DNA of 19,140 bases from Irpex lacteus (taxonomy: Eukaryota; Basidiomycota; Agaricomycetes; Polyporales; Irpicaceae): assembly GCA_001986395.2 (NCBI GenBank), contig MQVO02000160.1, forward strand, positions 1 to 19,140, in the 5' to 3' direction. The notes beneath the pieces were generated by a model. The model saw only the letters and a program-made list of their open reading frames with translations. It had not been told where the DNA came from and did no database searches. This document shows positions 1-9,651 of this stretch, one piece after another. A program made the translations under genes and the position numbers. Position 1 is the stretch's first letter. Each line of letters opens with the position of its first letter.

Positions 1-489
1 AATAAATTATTTTAGTAAAAATTTATACTCTCTTATATAATTAAATACTTTTTTTATTTAGATATAACTTAAATTAAAATATATTTATTTAATTATTTTA
101 TTTATAATATTTTATTTAATTTTATGTATTCTTCCCCAAAAAACTAGTTATAATTCTTTCATCCGCGATTATTAAAATTTAATTAAATTAAATTTTAATT
201 AGAGCCTAGTTTTTTGGAATGGAATTAGAAATAATTAGTTTTTTTTGGGTGGATGATTAAACTATAGATCCAGCAATGACAATAAAGCAATAGGATTACA
301 ATTATATTGAAAATATGAATATTAAGATTTAATTTATGATTTTAGTTTAAACTATTATATAAGAATCATCTGTTCCCTTTTTAATATCTTAACTTTAAAT
401 TAAAATAAAATTTATTACTAACTCCCTTTTTTTTATAAAAACAAAAGAATAAGCCACTCTACCAGAAAGTGGCTGGGCTGAAAGATTTT
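1..489. other. AT-rich 3' flank of rnl
   Basis: No gene is seen here. The stretch lies beyond the 3' end of the minus-strand rnl and is mostly A/T. It holds a composite hairpin element (132-250) and, near 454-476, a short inverted repeat with arms AGCCACT and AGTGGCT. The latter could form a 3' end hairpin for rnl, but nothing proves a terminator function. Confidence 0.5.
132..250. repeat. Composite hairpin element, copy 1 (nested)
   Basis: The outer arms are CCCCAAAAAACTAGTT on the left and AATTAGTTTTTTTTGGGTGG on the right. Between them sit a second right arm (CCTAGTTTTTTGG) and a long AT palindrome built from ATTAAAATTTAATT and AATTAAATTTTAAT. The same AT palindrome recurs at 5168-5200, 9030-9062 and 14770-14805, so this looks like one element inserted into another. 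Confidence 0.7.
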
Positions 490-1970
490 TTATTGACAAT
501 AATTGAGCATATAGTCTATTTAATAAATTAGTAATGTTAAACTTAATACTTTACAGTACTTACATTTTACATCCTATCAAGAAATGTTCTATTTCTTAAA
601 AAATTAAAATATACTAAAGATATTTTAATGATAGTATCTAGGGGATAGTTTCGTGCATTTATTCCTTCAGCACTTATCTAATATGTTTTGTGGCTACCCA
701 ACTATGCATTTTTAATTTTTTATGCAATTATTTCAACAATTGGTACACTATAGAAACACAGCCTATTGATCCTTTCGTACTAGAAGGTCTCTCCCTTTTT
801 ACTATTTATCCCTCCAGAAGATAGGGACCATACTGACTCACGTCGTATTAAACCCAACTCGCGTAACCTTTTAATCGGCGAACAGCCGAACCCTTCCGAG
901 CTTTTGCCCCCGGAGGATAGGTTGAGTCGACATCGAGGTGCCAAACAGCTGGGACAATGTGTACTCTCACCAGCTATCAGCCTGTTATCCCTAGCGTAAC
1001 TTTTATCGATTGATCCCCGTCTATTCCATAATATAGCGAGGGGTCACTATGCCCTACTTACGTATCTGTCCGACTTCTAAGTCTATCAGTTAAGCATGCT
1101 CTAGCCATTACGCCATTACAACCTTTATCACTGGTTGATTGATCTCCTTTCAAAAATCTAGCTATACCTTAAAAATTTTTAATATAAATAATAAATAATC
1201 ATCAATTTTAATAACAAATTGATTTTATATGTCTGTATATAAGCGTCTTATATTTTTTTTTTTAATTAAAACTATGGATGCATTTTGATACTCTTTCAAA
1301 AGCGACCGCCCCAGTCAAACTGCCCATTAGTCAACTATCTCTCTATCTATTAAATAAGAGGTAAATTTAATCTGAAACCAAAGTCTTAAGGTATCTCACC
1401 TTTCGTCTATCGACATCCCTAATCACTTCATACTAAGGTTTGATTAACATGATGACTAACTACAGTAAAGCTGCATAGGGTCTTCCCGTCCACCTGGAGG
1501 TAACCCGCATCTGCACGGGTAATTCAATTTCACTGAGCAAGTTGTAGAGACAGTGAGACCATCGTTAAACTATTGATACCGGACCACATTTAATGGCCAA
1601 TTTATTTTGCTACCTTAGGATCCTCATAGTTAAGACCGCTATTAACCATTGATTTGATTAGTAATAGTTATCCTATCACCTCTCTTATTTATTTGGCATT
1701 GGGCAAGTTTCATCCAGAATACTATGATATTAATCATTGCTCTGAATTGTGTTTTTAGTAAACAGTCGGGGCCTCCGATTTTGTGCCACCTATATCCTTT
1801 TTAAGAATTAAAAAAAAAAGGGTAATAGGTTCCTCTTATCGTCTAACTTTAGAGGAGAACTTGCCGAGTTCCTTAACAACTTTTAGCTCTACGCCTTGGT
1901 ATACTCTACCTACGAACCTGTGTCGGTTTAGGGTACGGTAGATTAAAATTAAAAAAAAATAATAATTGTT

Positions 1971-2004
1971 CCCCTTGCCCAAAGCCAGTGGCTTAAGGCA
2001 GGGG
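1971..2004. repeat. GC-rich nested hairpin inside rnl
   Basis: The outer arms CCCCTTGCC and GGCAGGGG pair with one bulge. The inner arms AAGCC and GGCTT pair around an AGT loop. It stands out as a GC island in an AT-rich variable region of the rRNA and carries the AGTGGCT core also seen near 470, 5125 and 8987. It is probably an expansion hairpin or a small inserted element. Confidence 0.6.
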
Positions 2005-2882
2005 CAGTAAAGATTACTATTTAATTTAAAAAAAACTTTATTTTCCCGGTTCAAAAAGAACTTTAGGTTTTAAACTCATCAGTCAAAACATTGGTTTTGA
2101 ACCTTAGAGGCCGCATTAACATAAGGAGGTTTAACCTTTCCTTATAACCCTTTCGTATTCGGCGAGAAGTATTATAACTTCTTTTTACGTTACTCATGTC
2201 AGCATTATCTCTTCAGTATCCTATAAATAATGAAACACTATTTAATTTCAGGTTTCCTGAATGTTCTACTACCTAGATTTAGAATAGAATTATTTGACTA
2301 TTCTAAAGCAACACGATATCGGTTGATTATTTAAGACCCGTTAAATTTTCGGTGCGACATTCTGAAGACTGATACGTTGTTACAAACGGTCATTAAAAGA
2401 TAGCGACTACCAGGCTCACTTTACAGTTGCGTTCAATTTTGCTACTACCTTAATTTCACTTAATAATCATTTGGGACCTTGATTCGTGTTCTCGGCTGTT
2501 TCCGTCTTGACTACCCACCTTAGCATGAGTAGTCTGAATATCTATCATCAATTTATGTAATTCCGAGATTCTCTTCCATTGGTAAGATTTTTACGTCCCC
2601 GCAACTTAAACATTGATTATAATTAAAAATTATAATTTATTTGGAATTGAGTGCTGTACCTTCATAAATTTTGTATAGATGTCATACCTACATATGTTTC
2701 GTAGAAAACCAGCTATCACTAGGTCAGATTGGCATTTCACCGCTTCCCTAAACTCATCGGAGAATTATGCAACATTCACCCGTTCGATCCATTCATCATT
2801 TAAGATTAAAATCTGGTCTAGGGAAGATCACCTAGCTTCGGGTCTAATAGAAGTAACTTATCCAACACTAATTTAGTTAATA

Positions 2883-2933
2883 CCCCAAAAACACTAGTAA
2901 TTATAAATAATTCTAACTAGTTTTTTTGGGGGG
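2883..2933. repeat. Hairpin element inside rnl
   Basis: The left arm CCCCAAAAACACTAG and right arm CTAGTTTTTTTGGGG flank an AT-rich centre. The right half (from AATTCTAACTAG) is nearly identical to the copies at 7267, 13262 and 17284. It sits between conserved rRNA blocks (TAGCTTCGGGTCTAATAG at 2833 and GTCGCTTTCGCTAGGGC at 2958), so it is an insertion in a variable rRNA loop that the ribosome evidently tolerates. Confidence 0.75.
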
Positions 2934-3640
2934 TTTTACTAATTAAATTTTATGTCCAGTCGCTTTCGCTAGGGCTTTTAACCTTGCTACTCCCATTAAC
3001 TTGCTGACCCATTATGCAAAAGGTACGCCGTCATTTTAAAAAACTTCGACTGCTTATAGAGTTACTAATTCAAGACTATTTCACAATGTCTATAACATTA
3101 CTTTTTCAACTTTTCCTTCACAGTACTTTTCACTATCGCTAAATTTATAATACTTAGCCTTAGAGGATGGTTCCCCTATATTCCGACAAGTTAACTCTCA
3201 TCGTACTTTATATTTTTATTAGAATATTAATTTAATATTCGATAATTTTTTTAATTACACAGGACTTTCACCTTCTTTGGTTACTTTATTCATACTTATT
3301 TATTTAATATTTCTTCCCTTTTTTTTTATTATTAAATAAATAAAAAGGTACATAAGATAAATACTATAAAATATTTTTATTATTACTTTAATTGTAAAAA
3401 ATTATCTTTTAGGCTAATCCGATTTCACTCACCATTACTCTCGGAGTCTCGGTTGATTTCCTTTCCTTTCCTTACTGAAATGGTTTACTTCAGGAAGTTT
3501 AAATATAAAGGTTTCCCTTAGGATCGCCACTTTATTTATTCCGTCCAGCCCCTCTCCCCCTAAAGATGATAGAGGATAGAGGATATTGGACAGTGGCTTT
3601 TGGTTTTATACCTCCTTTTTTATAAATTTGCTAGTTATCC

Positions 3641-3895
3641 TTAAATAACTCCTTTAAAATACTATTTGATGTTAACTATATTGTCATCGATTCTTTTATT
3701 ATTAAAAAAAGTTTTTTGTTTTATTAATTTATTTTTATTTGGGTTATCTATTAAAATTTCGGCTTAAATTTAACAGCTCCCCGACGAAGTGTGGACTTCA
3801 AAGAGTACCAGGAGCGAGAGCAGATTGTTTATTGATTCTGTATGTACACAAATTTCTTCCAGATTTGGTATCCATAGTAAACCACTCCCCCCTAA
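3641..3895. other. Spacer between rnl 5' end and repeat copy 1
   Basis: AT-rich DNA with a GC-richer patch near 3774-3830, where GCTCC (about 3775) and GGAGC (about 3811) could pair. I recognise no tRNA or ORF. Its last part (from 3883) is a 32-nt sequence repeated exactly at 9979-10010. Confidence 0.4.
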
Positions 3896-3914
3896 ATTAA
3901 AAAAGTATTGATTG
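3883..3914 (+). repeat. 32-nt exact direct repeat (partner 9979-10010)
   Basis: CACTCCCCCCTAAATT followed by AAAAAAGTATTGATTG occurs identically at 9979-10010. The last 19 nt also occur at 7758 and 9308. After the shared block the sequences diverge (AAGGGG here, TCTTTATTTGC at 10011), so it marks a recombination joint. Confidence 0.85.
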
Positions 3915-3929
3915 AAGGGGGGAAAGCTT

Positions 3930-4232
3930 TATAGTTGTGAAGGTCTATGCTAATTATATTACCCTAACTATCTCTACAGTAGTATTAATTCTATCACTAC
4001 AGATATGGTATTCTTCTATATTTCTTTAAGTTAATATAAAGCAGTAGAGGATTATGTTACCTTATTGTCATCTACATATGGAGCCATTAATCTATACATA
4101 GTTATACTTACTACCTTTATAACGCCTATCTATGTACTAGCTAGTTGGAATAATGTATATCATAATGTACCTGCATTTATAATTGCTATATTTGTAGTGC
4201 TAGATATTCTTCTTTTTGATATTTTATTTTAA
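3930..4232 (+). pseudogene. nad4: nad4 N-terminal fragment (copy 1)
   Basis: From 4062 an open frame reads through segments such as [16 protein letters not shown] and FVVLDILLFDILF and ends with TAA at 4230-4232. These match the second membrane region of NADH dehydrogenase subunit 4, seen intact in this window's own nad4 as [16 protein letters not shown] and [13 protein letters not shown]. About ten residues that normally lie between these blocks (the LLLET region) are missing. Upstream, 3965-4025 resembles an earlier hydrophobic segment of ND4 in broken frames. The fragment differs clearly from the resident nad4, so it is not a fresh copy of it: it is an old duplicate or foreign. It has no start codon and no downstream exon. 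Confidence 0.75.
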
Positions 4233-4264
4233 GTACCTCCCCTATTCTTTTTATTAATAATTAC

Positions 4265-4546
4265 CTTCATTTGTTCGATCCACCCGCATGTAGCTGTGAA
4301 GCTTCAGTCCTGTCAGAGGGTGAAGCCCGGAGAATAGAAGAAAGTAACCACTGTTGTCAGATCCCGTAGTGAAGTCATAACCAAAGTATTATAACCATCT
4401 GATGTGTGAATCTTTACACGAGTGTTAAATAGTAGCCGCAGTGCTTCAAACAGTACTAGATGTGGACGTTGCTTCAGACTAAAACAGAAATCACCGTTGG
4501 ACTTAATATGGAAGGATCCTTCAGCAATAGTAAATCCTACTACCAT
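4265..4546 (-). pseudogene. LAGLIDADG homing endonuclease C-terminal fragment (copy 1)
   Basis: The minus-strand frame from 4546 reads VVGFTIAEGSFHIKSNGDF, the second LAGLIDADG-type motif (GFTIAEGSF, with the acidic residue E) of an intron-encoded endonuclease, followed by FSLKQR and the usual C-terminal fold residues. The frame breaks at about 4327 and resumes one base later as FSGLHPLTGLKL and SYMRWIEQMK, the normal C-terminus of such enzymes. The same break is present in the second repeat copy, so it predates the duplication. This copy has a further extra base (GCGGGTGG at about 4285). The N-terminal half is absent: a hairpin arm (CCAAAAAAACTAGTTAG) begins directly upstream of the first residue. 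Such enzymes cut intron-less alleles to spread their host intron; this one cannot be functional. Confidence 0.85.
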
Positions 4547-4548
4547 CC

Positions 4549-4578
4549 AAAAAAACTAGTTAGAATTATTTTAGGGTA
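4549..4578. repeat. Half hairpin element (left arm only)
   Basis: CCAAAAAAACTAGTTAGAAT matches the left arm of the dispersed hairpin family, but no right arm follows. It abuts the truncated 5' edge of the LAGLIDADG fragment. An identical copy lies at 8410-8440. Confidence 0.65.
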
Positions 4579-4742
4579 CAGACTGTGTAATTTATTTAAT
4601 TTTATTTTAAGTAGAGGGTCTATTTAACAATATAATTCTAACTAATACCCTTTGTGGAATATGGATAGACTAAGTAAATAGCTATCTTATTATTTATTCT
4701 AATTCTCTTTAACCTAAAGGATAATAAATACTCTATTTATTT

Positions 4743-4840
4743 AACTGAGTGTCCTCCCTCCAATTAACTTGGGTTCCAAAGAGTTAAGATTAGTACTAGA
4801 GGGATTCCCCCTTGTGTCCTCCCTCCAATTAACTTACAAA
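4743..4840 (+). repeat. 22-nt direct repeat pair
   Basis: GTGTCCTCCCTCCAATTAAC occurs at about 4750 and again at about 4815, separated by roughly 43 nt. The arrangement recurs in repeat copy 2. No coding role is visible. Confidence 0.7.
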
Positions 4841-4861
4841 TAATAACTAAAGAATCAGAGT

Positions 4862-4913
4862 CCCAAAAACACTAGGAATTAGAATTCATTCTAATTAGTT
4901 TTTTGGGGGATTG
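4862..4913. repeat. Hairpin element
   Basis: The left arm CCCAAAAACACTAGGAATTAG and right arm CTAATTAGTTTTTTGGGGG flank a GAATTC centre. It is a member of the dispersed family, duplicated at 8723-8773. Confidence 0.75.
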
Positions 4914-5167
4914 TTAGAATAAGAATAAATTTAATTAAACAATTAAAATAAATTAATGTTTGTTCTCTCAAAGATGAGTAAAGTTAAAGAATTTAAAGGG
5001 AGCTAGCGATTAATAATAAATAATCTTTAGAATAATATTTTTATAATTATTTAACTCTTTTCCCTACTCTATTTATTTAACTCTTCAAAAGAATAATAGT
5101 TTATTGTAATCACTCTCCACTCCACTTTAGTGGCTAGTGGCTTAATAAATTATTTAATTATTTTGGT

Positions 5168-5205
5168 AGGGGTTATTAAAATTTAATTAAATTTTAATTA
5201 GGGCA
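5168..5205. repeat. AT palindrome
   Basis: ATTAAAATTTAATTAAATTT followed by TAATTAGGGC is the same palindromic module found in the composite hairpins at 132-250 and 14757-14836. It lies directly before the second nad4 fragment and is duplicated at 9029-9066. Confidence 0.65.
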
Positions 5206-5208
5206 CCT

Positions 5209-5400
5209 ATAATAACATTAAGACAAACTGATCTGATAGTTATAGTAGCTTAGAGTTCTTTATCTCATATGGCTGTATGTATATTAAGTATATTCTCTTA
5301 TAGTATCACAGGTTTAACTGGTAGTTTAGTATTATCAGTAGCTCATGGTTTTGTATCATCAGGTCTACTTATTAAAGTAGGAGAAAGGGGAATAAGATTA
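5209..5400 (+). pseudogene. nad4: nad4 central fragment (copy 1)
   Basis: The frame reads TLRQTDL, then SSLSHMAVCILSIFSYS and SLVLSVAHGFVSSGLL. This is the conserved middle of ND4: the SSxxHMA proton-channel helix and the AHGFVS helix. This window's intact nad4 has [16 protein letters not shown] and [14 protein letters not shown] at the same place. A TAG stop replaces the tyrosine codon before SS, and similarity ends after GLLIKVGE, where the sequence runs into the repeat-unit terminus. It is a decayed piece of the same foreign or old nad4 as 3930-4232, now separated from it by the minus-strand endonuclease fragment. Confidence 0.8.
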
Positions 5401-5675
5401 AAAAGAAAGAAAGACTGTGTAATTTATTTAATTTTATTTTAAGTAGAGGGTCCCCCTATTAAATTTTATTTATTATCATAGCAATATATTTCTTATCTTA
5501 TTACATCTTTATTAATTTAATTCATTTTATTTATTTTACACTTATAAATAGTAAACAATAATATTCCGTTTATATTAGTTATAAATCAAATTAAAAATAG
5601 CAATCAATCCTATACACTAACCATTTTATGGAATTGTAGTATACCTAGCTATTTTAAAACAAATTATTATAATTT

Positions 5676-5709
5676 AATATAAACAAAAATTTAATATATA
5701 AAAATGGAA
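5676..5709 (+). repeat. 34-nt AT repeat (partner 6153-6185)
   Basis: AATATAAACAAAAATTTAAT followed by ATATAAAAATGGA recurs at 6153-6185 with one base substitution and one A fewer. The AT-rich stretch before an ATGGA could look promoter-like, but no ORF follows. Confidence 0.55.
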
Positions 5710-5890
5710 AATATATTAAAAAAAGGGAGGGTGTGATTTTTAATTAAATCAGCTACAGTACATCAATCTTTAAAATTAAAAAATTTTTACCCAAGGGACA
5801 CTCTTATTTTACCAAAGAAAATAGTGATAAAAAGAAGAGTGACTTTATTATTTTTCTTCAATTAACTATATTTTTATTCTTTAACATTAC

Positions 5891-5938
5891 TCCCCAAAAA
5901 ACTAGTTAGAATTATTTCTAATTCCTAGTTTTTTGGGT
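5891..5938. repeat. Hairpin element (clean copy)
   Basis: The left arm CCCCAAAAAACTAGTTAGAA and right arm TTCTAATTCCTAGTTTTTTG end in GGG with a short ATTAT centre. This is the simplest form of the family and the best approximation of its consensus. Confidence 0.8.
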
Positions 5939-6347
5939 CATTATTATTTATTATAATAGTTAAAATAACTTTATTATCTTTATTTTTCTTTATATTCTCT
6001 TTAATCTTTAGCTTTACTCAAAAGGGGCTAGTCGTAGTTCAAATGATCTAGTTTTAGTTAGTTAAATAAAGAAGATAGTAAAGTTACCTCTTCGATCTTT
6101 AGTTTCACTCATTAGACTGATTGCTAAAGTTCAAATTATTAATAGTTTTGGGAATATAAACAAAAATTAAATATATAAAATGGAAGACTAACCGTCCACC
6201 TATTTTTTTTATTATCTAATTTATTTTGTTCCCTCCCTCCCTAATTCTTTTATTTAAATATAATATAAAATTTTACTATAATTCCTTACAAAAATAATGT
6301 AGACTTAGTTGCTCACTTAATCTTATTTACTTTATTTACTTAACCTT

Positions 6348-6387
6348 CCCCAAAAAACTAATTATTTCTAATTCCTAGTTTTTTGGG
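6348..6387. repeat. Hairpin element
   Basis: CCCCAAAAAACTAATTATTT followed by CTAATTCCTAGTTTTTTGGG. It is a shorter member of the family that shares its right half with the copy at 5891-5938. Confidence 0.8.
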
Positions 6388-6478
6388 ATTAGCTAATTCA
6401 ACTAAACTATTTTTTAATAAACTAACTAATGGTACTATAATTAAGAAATGTGCAAAGTATAGAACTGTATTTATTTGT

Positions 6479-6736
6479 TAAAATTCTATAAATGAAAACT
6501 CTATAAATAAAATTTTTACGTTGCTCCACCTCCTAGATAAAGGACAAATTGGAGGTACTGTTTACGGACGTTATGTTTCTTTAGTTTATACTTTATTCAT
6601 GGAAAAACAAAATAATATTGTAACAGCCAATAAGAGATTATATCCTTTTACAGAAGTGAATCCGTTTATGAGTTGGAGTGAGAAATTGTCAATGGTTTTA
6701 TACGGTGATTCACCTGAAGCTAAGATCTTAAGGTAA
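6479..6736 (+). pseudogene. Truncated paralogue of the long ORF at 10978-12788
   Basis: The open frame after a TAA at 6478 has no ATG (TTG at 6521 is a possible start) and ends at TAA 6734-6736. Its second half matches residues about 145-190 of the 551-residue ORF on the other strand. Shared positions include FM..Q, an N two to three residues later, T.N, P[FY]T, NP...W, [RK]L, [FY]G[ED]S and a final LR. The match is gap-free over about 46 residues with roughly a third identical, and chemically similar elsewhere. The long ORF continues for about 360 residues past the point where this one stops. It is therefore a diverged, C-terminally cut relative, in opposite orientation. Function unknown. 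Confidence 0.65.
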
Positions 6737-7262
6737 AATATAATTTACCATTTATATATACCTATAGTTAATTCTCTAATAATAATTTAATATAAAGATT
6801 AATAAATGCTAGTTAAAGTTTAATAGAGTTATATTTGGAATAGTAATAAATGAGTTATTAAATAAATTAGTATATCAGTGCAAAGTAAATAAAAAGTGAA
6901 AGAGAGAGTATAATTCTTTAGTCTTGCACAGAAAAAGAAAAAGAGTAAAGTAAAAAAAAAATCCTAGCAATAAGCTTATATAAAAATAACTATCTGTTTT
7001 TTAGTTGGAAATGGATTAGAGTTGTCATAAAGTTATAGGGCATATGTAACTAAGTAGTGCAGTGGTAAGAGGAAAGTGTGTATAGATTAAATATAATAAA
7101 AAATTAAAGTAGTGATATAAATTAAAATTATTTATTTTAACAGATTAAAATTTTACTATATTTATTTTCTTTAGTAAAGATTATTTACAAGGATAGGAGG
7201 ATAAATCAAGAGAGTCAGTAATTAATTATCTAAGTTATACAGTTTACTTCTATGAACCTATA
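6737..7262. other. AT-rich spacer
   Basis: I see no gene. A stretch near 7040-7080 (AGTAGTGCAGTGGTAAGAGG) resembles a tRNA D-arm, but no acceptor, anticodon or T-arm can be assembled around it. The end of the spacer meets a hairpin element. Confidence 0.45.
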
Positions 7263-7266
7263 CCCT

Positions 7267-7337
7267 CCCCAAAAAACATCCCCAAAAACTAGGTATTATA
7301 AATAATTCTAACTAGTTTTTTTGGGGATTATTTCTAC
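7267..7337. repeat. Nested hairpin element (near-identical to 13262-13337)
   Basis: A left arm CCCCAAAAAACAT is followed at once by a second, complete element: CCCCAAAAACTAGG, an AT centre, then CTAACTAGTTTTTTTGGGGA. About 70 nt including the flank ATTATTTCTAC is shared with 13262-13337, apart from one homopolymer difference. One element appears inserted into the arm of another. Confidence 0.8.
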
Positions 7338-7377
7338 TCTTAAGGTAAAATATAATTAGAGCTGCAACCCTAGAATA

Positions 7378-7790
<413 letters not shown>

Positions 7791-7791
7791 T

Positions 7792-8095
7792 TATAGTTGT
7801 GAAGGTCTATGCTAATTATATTACCCTAACTATCTCTACAGTAGTATTAATTCTATCACTACAGATATGGTATTCCTTCTATATTTCTTTAAGTTAATAT
7901 AAAGCAGTAGAGGATTATGTTACCTTATTGTCATCTACATATGGAGCCATTAATCTATACATAGTTATACTTACTACCTTTATAACGCCTATCTATGTAC
8001 TAGCTAGTTGGAATAATGTATATCATAATGTACCTGCATTTATAATTGCTATATTTGTAGTGCTAGATATTCTTCTTTTTGATATTTTATTTTAA
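7792..8095 (+). pseudogene. nad4: nad4 N-terminal fragment (copy 2)
   Basis: Duplicate of the fragment at 3930-4232. The clear frame (ITPIYVLASWNN to FDILF) runs 7925-8095. One extra C near 7875 lies in the upstream, already broken part. Confidence 0.75.
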
Positions 8096-8127
8096 GTACC
8101 TCCCCTATTCTTTTTATTAATAATTAC

Positions 8128-8408
8128 CTTCATTTGTTCGATCCACCGCATGTAGCTGTGAAGCTTCAGTCCTGTCAGAGGGTGAAGCCCGGAGAATAGA
8201 AGAAAGTAACCACTGTTGTCAGATCCCGTAGTGAAGTCATAACCAAAGTATTATAACCATCTGATGTGTGAATCTTTACACGAGTGTTAAATAGTAGCCG
8301 CAGTGCTTCAAACAGTACTAGATGTGGACGTTGCTTCAGACTAAAACAGAAATCACCGTTGGACTTAATATGGAAGGATCCTTCAGCAATAGTAAATCCT
8401 ACTACCAT
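8128..8408 (-). pseudogene. LAGLIDADG homing endonuclease C-terminal fragment (copy 2)
   Basis: Duplicate of 4265-4546, with the same GFTIAEGSF motif and the same internal frame break. Here the downstream part reads SYMRWIEQMK in one frame because the extra G of copy 1 is absent. It is still N-terminally truncated at the half hairpin and is not expected to be active. Confidence 0.85.
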
Positions 8409-8722
8409 CCAAAAAAACTAGTTAGAATTATTTTAGGGTACAGACTGTGTAATTTATTTAATTTTATTTTAAGTAGAGGGTCTATTTAACAATATAATTC
8501 TAACTAATACCCTTTGTGGAATATGGATAGACTAAGTAAATAGCTATCTTATTATTTATTCTAATTCTCTTTAACCTAAAGGATAATAAATACTCTATTT
8601 ATTTAACTGAGTGTCCTCCCTCCAATTAACTTGGGTTCCAAAGAGTTAAGATTAGTACTAGAGGGATTCCCCCTTGTGTCCTCCCTCCAATTAACTTACA
8701 AATAATAACTAAAGAATCAGAG

Positions 8723-8773
8723 TCCCAAAAACACTAGGAATTAGAATTCATTCTAATTAGTTTTTTGGGGGAT
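8723..8773. repeat. Hairpin element (repeat copy 2)
   Basis: Identical duplicate of the element at 4862-4913, carried within the 1.55-kb repeat. Confidence 0.75.
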
Positions 8774-9069
8774 TGTTAGAATAAGAATAAATTTAATTAA
8801 ACAATTAAAATAAATTAATGTTTGTTCTCTCAAAGATGAGTAAAGTTAAAGAATTTAAAGGGAGCTAGCGATTAATAATAAATAATCTTAGAATAATATT
8901 TTTATAATTATTTAACTCTTTTCCCTACTCTATTTATTTAACTCTTCAAAAGAATAATAGTTTATTGTAATCACTCTCCACTCCACTTTAGTGGCTAGTG
9001 GCTTAATAAATTATTTAATTATTTTGGTAGGGGTTATTAAAATTTAATTAAATTTTAATTAGGGCACCT

Positions 9070-9261
9070 ATAATAACATTAAGACAAACTGATCTGATAG
9101 TTATAGTAGCTTAGAGTTCTTTATCTCATATGGCTGTATGTATATTAAGTATATTCTCTTATAGTATCACAGGTTTAACTGGTAGTTTAGTATTATCAGT
9201 AGCTCATGGTTTTGTATCATCAGGTCTACTTATTAAAGTAGGAGAAAGGGGAATAAGATTA
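9070..9261 (+). pseudogene. nad4: nad4 central fragment (copy 2)
   Basis: Duplicate of 5209-5400 with the same TAG in place of the tyrosine codon before SSLSHMA. The shared defect shows the decay predates the duplication. Confidence 0.8.
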
Positions 9262-9290
9262 AAAAGAAAGAAAGACTGTGTAATTTATTT

Positions 9291-9326
9291 AATTTTATTT
9301 TAAGTAGATTAAAAAAGTATTGATTG
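9291..9326 (+). repeat. 36-nt direct repeat bounding repeat copy 2 (right)
   Basis: Identical to 7741-7776. It continues into TCTTTATTTGC, which also follows the 19-nt core at 10001-10021. Confidence 0.85.
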
Positions 9327-9333
9327 TCTTTAT

Positions 9334-9612
9334 TTGCATCAACAAAATCTCAGTCTCAGTAAAGTATTTCTAGTGCATGTGTTAGAAGTGTTGTTGGTAG
9401 TACTCAGCAGTGAACTGGTATGTATAGAAAAGTATAATAAAGATTTAGAAAGTGGAGTAATAAGTAATGAATGTAAATTTTTAGAGTACCGTAGTGAAAA
9501 CAATCTATATCTCTCTAATGAGGAATTAATATTATTGGGTTTAGAATTAGTTATTCTTCTATCAAATAACAGTAATTTAATAGAAGTTAAGGTAATAAAA
9601 AGGATAAATTAA
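9334..9612 (+). CDS. Hypothetical protein, 92 residues
   Basis: An open frame from TTG 9334 to TAA. The frame is open further upstream to a TAA at about 9309, and in that part shares SIDCLYL with the frame at 10000-10191, because both start inside the same 30-nt repeat. The N-terminal third is hydrophobic and leucine/valine-rich (SKVFLVHVLEVLLVVLSSEL); the rest is acidic, with a second hydrophobic stretch (LILLGLELVILL). I recognise no family. Residue use looks more like protein than random AT-rich DNA, but there is no ATG, and neighbouring frames are broken, so it may be a relic. Confidence 0.35.
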   Translation: MHQQNLSLSKVFLVHVLEVLLVVLSSELVCIEKYNKDLESGVISNECKFLEYRSENNLYLSNEELILLGLELVILLSNNSNLIEVKVIKRIN

Positions 9613-9630
9613 AAAAGTACTTCCAACAAA

Positions 9631-9648
9631 GAGCCTAGTTTTTTTGGA
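9631..9648. repeat. Half hairpin element (right arm only)
   Basis: GAGCCTAGTTTTTTTGGA matches the right arm of the family (compare 211-227). It lies between two unrelated reading frames, suggesting a breakpoint. Confidence 0.55.
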
Positions 9649-9651
9649 TAG

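Larger units (their letters stand above)
490..3640 (-). rRNA. rnl: Mitochondrial large-subunit ribosomal RNA
   Basis: Read on the plus strand this is the reverse complement of a bacterial-type 23S-like rRNA. Landmarks seen from 3' to 5' of the gene are the sarcin-ricin loop complement (CCTTTCGTACTAG at about 771), the domain V peptidyl-transferase segments (GTTATCCCTAGCGTAAC at about 983, AGCGACCGCCCCAGTCAAAC at about 1300, GGGTCTTCCCGTCCACCTGG at about 1479), the TGCCGAGTTCCTTAAC block at 1862, TGTGTCGGTTTAGGGTACGG at 1919, AAAAGGTACGCCGTCA near 3017, and the domain I complement around TCTCGGTTGATTTCCTTTCC near 3449. No intron interrupts the landmarks I could follow. AT-rich expansion segments and at least two inserted hairpins swell variable regions. 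The outer ends are estimated (about +/-60 nt) because fungal rnl termini are poorly conserved. The product is the structural and catalytic RNA of the mitoribosome large subunit. Confidence 0.93.
3896..5447 (+). repeat. 1.55-kb direct repeat, copy 1
   Basis: The segment is repeated at 7758-9308. By eye the two copies differ only by single-base length changes: an extra C at about 4285 in copy 1, an extra C near 7875 in copy 2, and one T fewer at about 8887. Each unit holds two nad4 fragments (plus strand), a LAGLIDADG fragment (minus strand) and two hairpins. The right end is AATTTTATTTTAAGTAGA, also found inside the unit at about 4604. The near absence of substitutions means either a very recent duplication, gene conversion, or an assembly duplication. 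Confidence 0.92.
5448..6478. other. AT-rich spacer with hairpins and a short repeat
   Basis: No convincing gene in about 1 kb. It contains two dispersed hairpins (5891-5938, 6348-6387) and a near-identical 33-34 nt repeat (5676-5709 and 6153-6185, AATATAAACAAAAATT then ATATATAAAA-TGGA). Confidence 0.5.

Noticed and set aside
1836..2054. Open frame of 72 codons on the minus strand
   Set aside because: Inside rnl, sense strand, in an AT-rich expansion segment; no protein signal beyond rRNA sequence.
2679..2876. Open frame of 65 codons on the plus strand
   Set aside because: It lies wholly within conserved rnl sequence read antisense; it is a shadow of the rRNA.
7040..7085. Possible tRNA (GTAGTGCAGTGGTAAGAG D-arm-like sequence)
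   Set aside because: No matching acceptor stem, anticodon stem or T-arm could be assembled around it.
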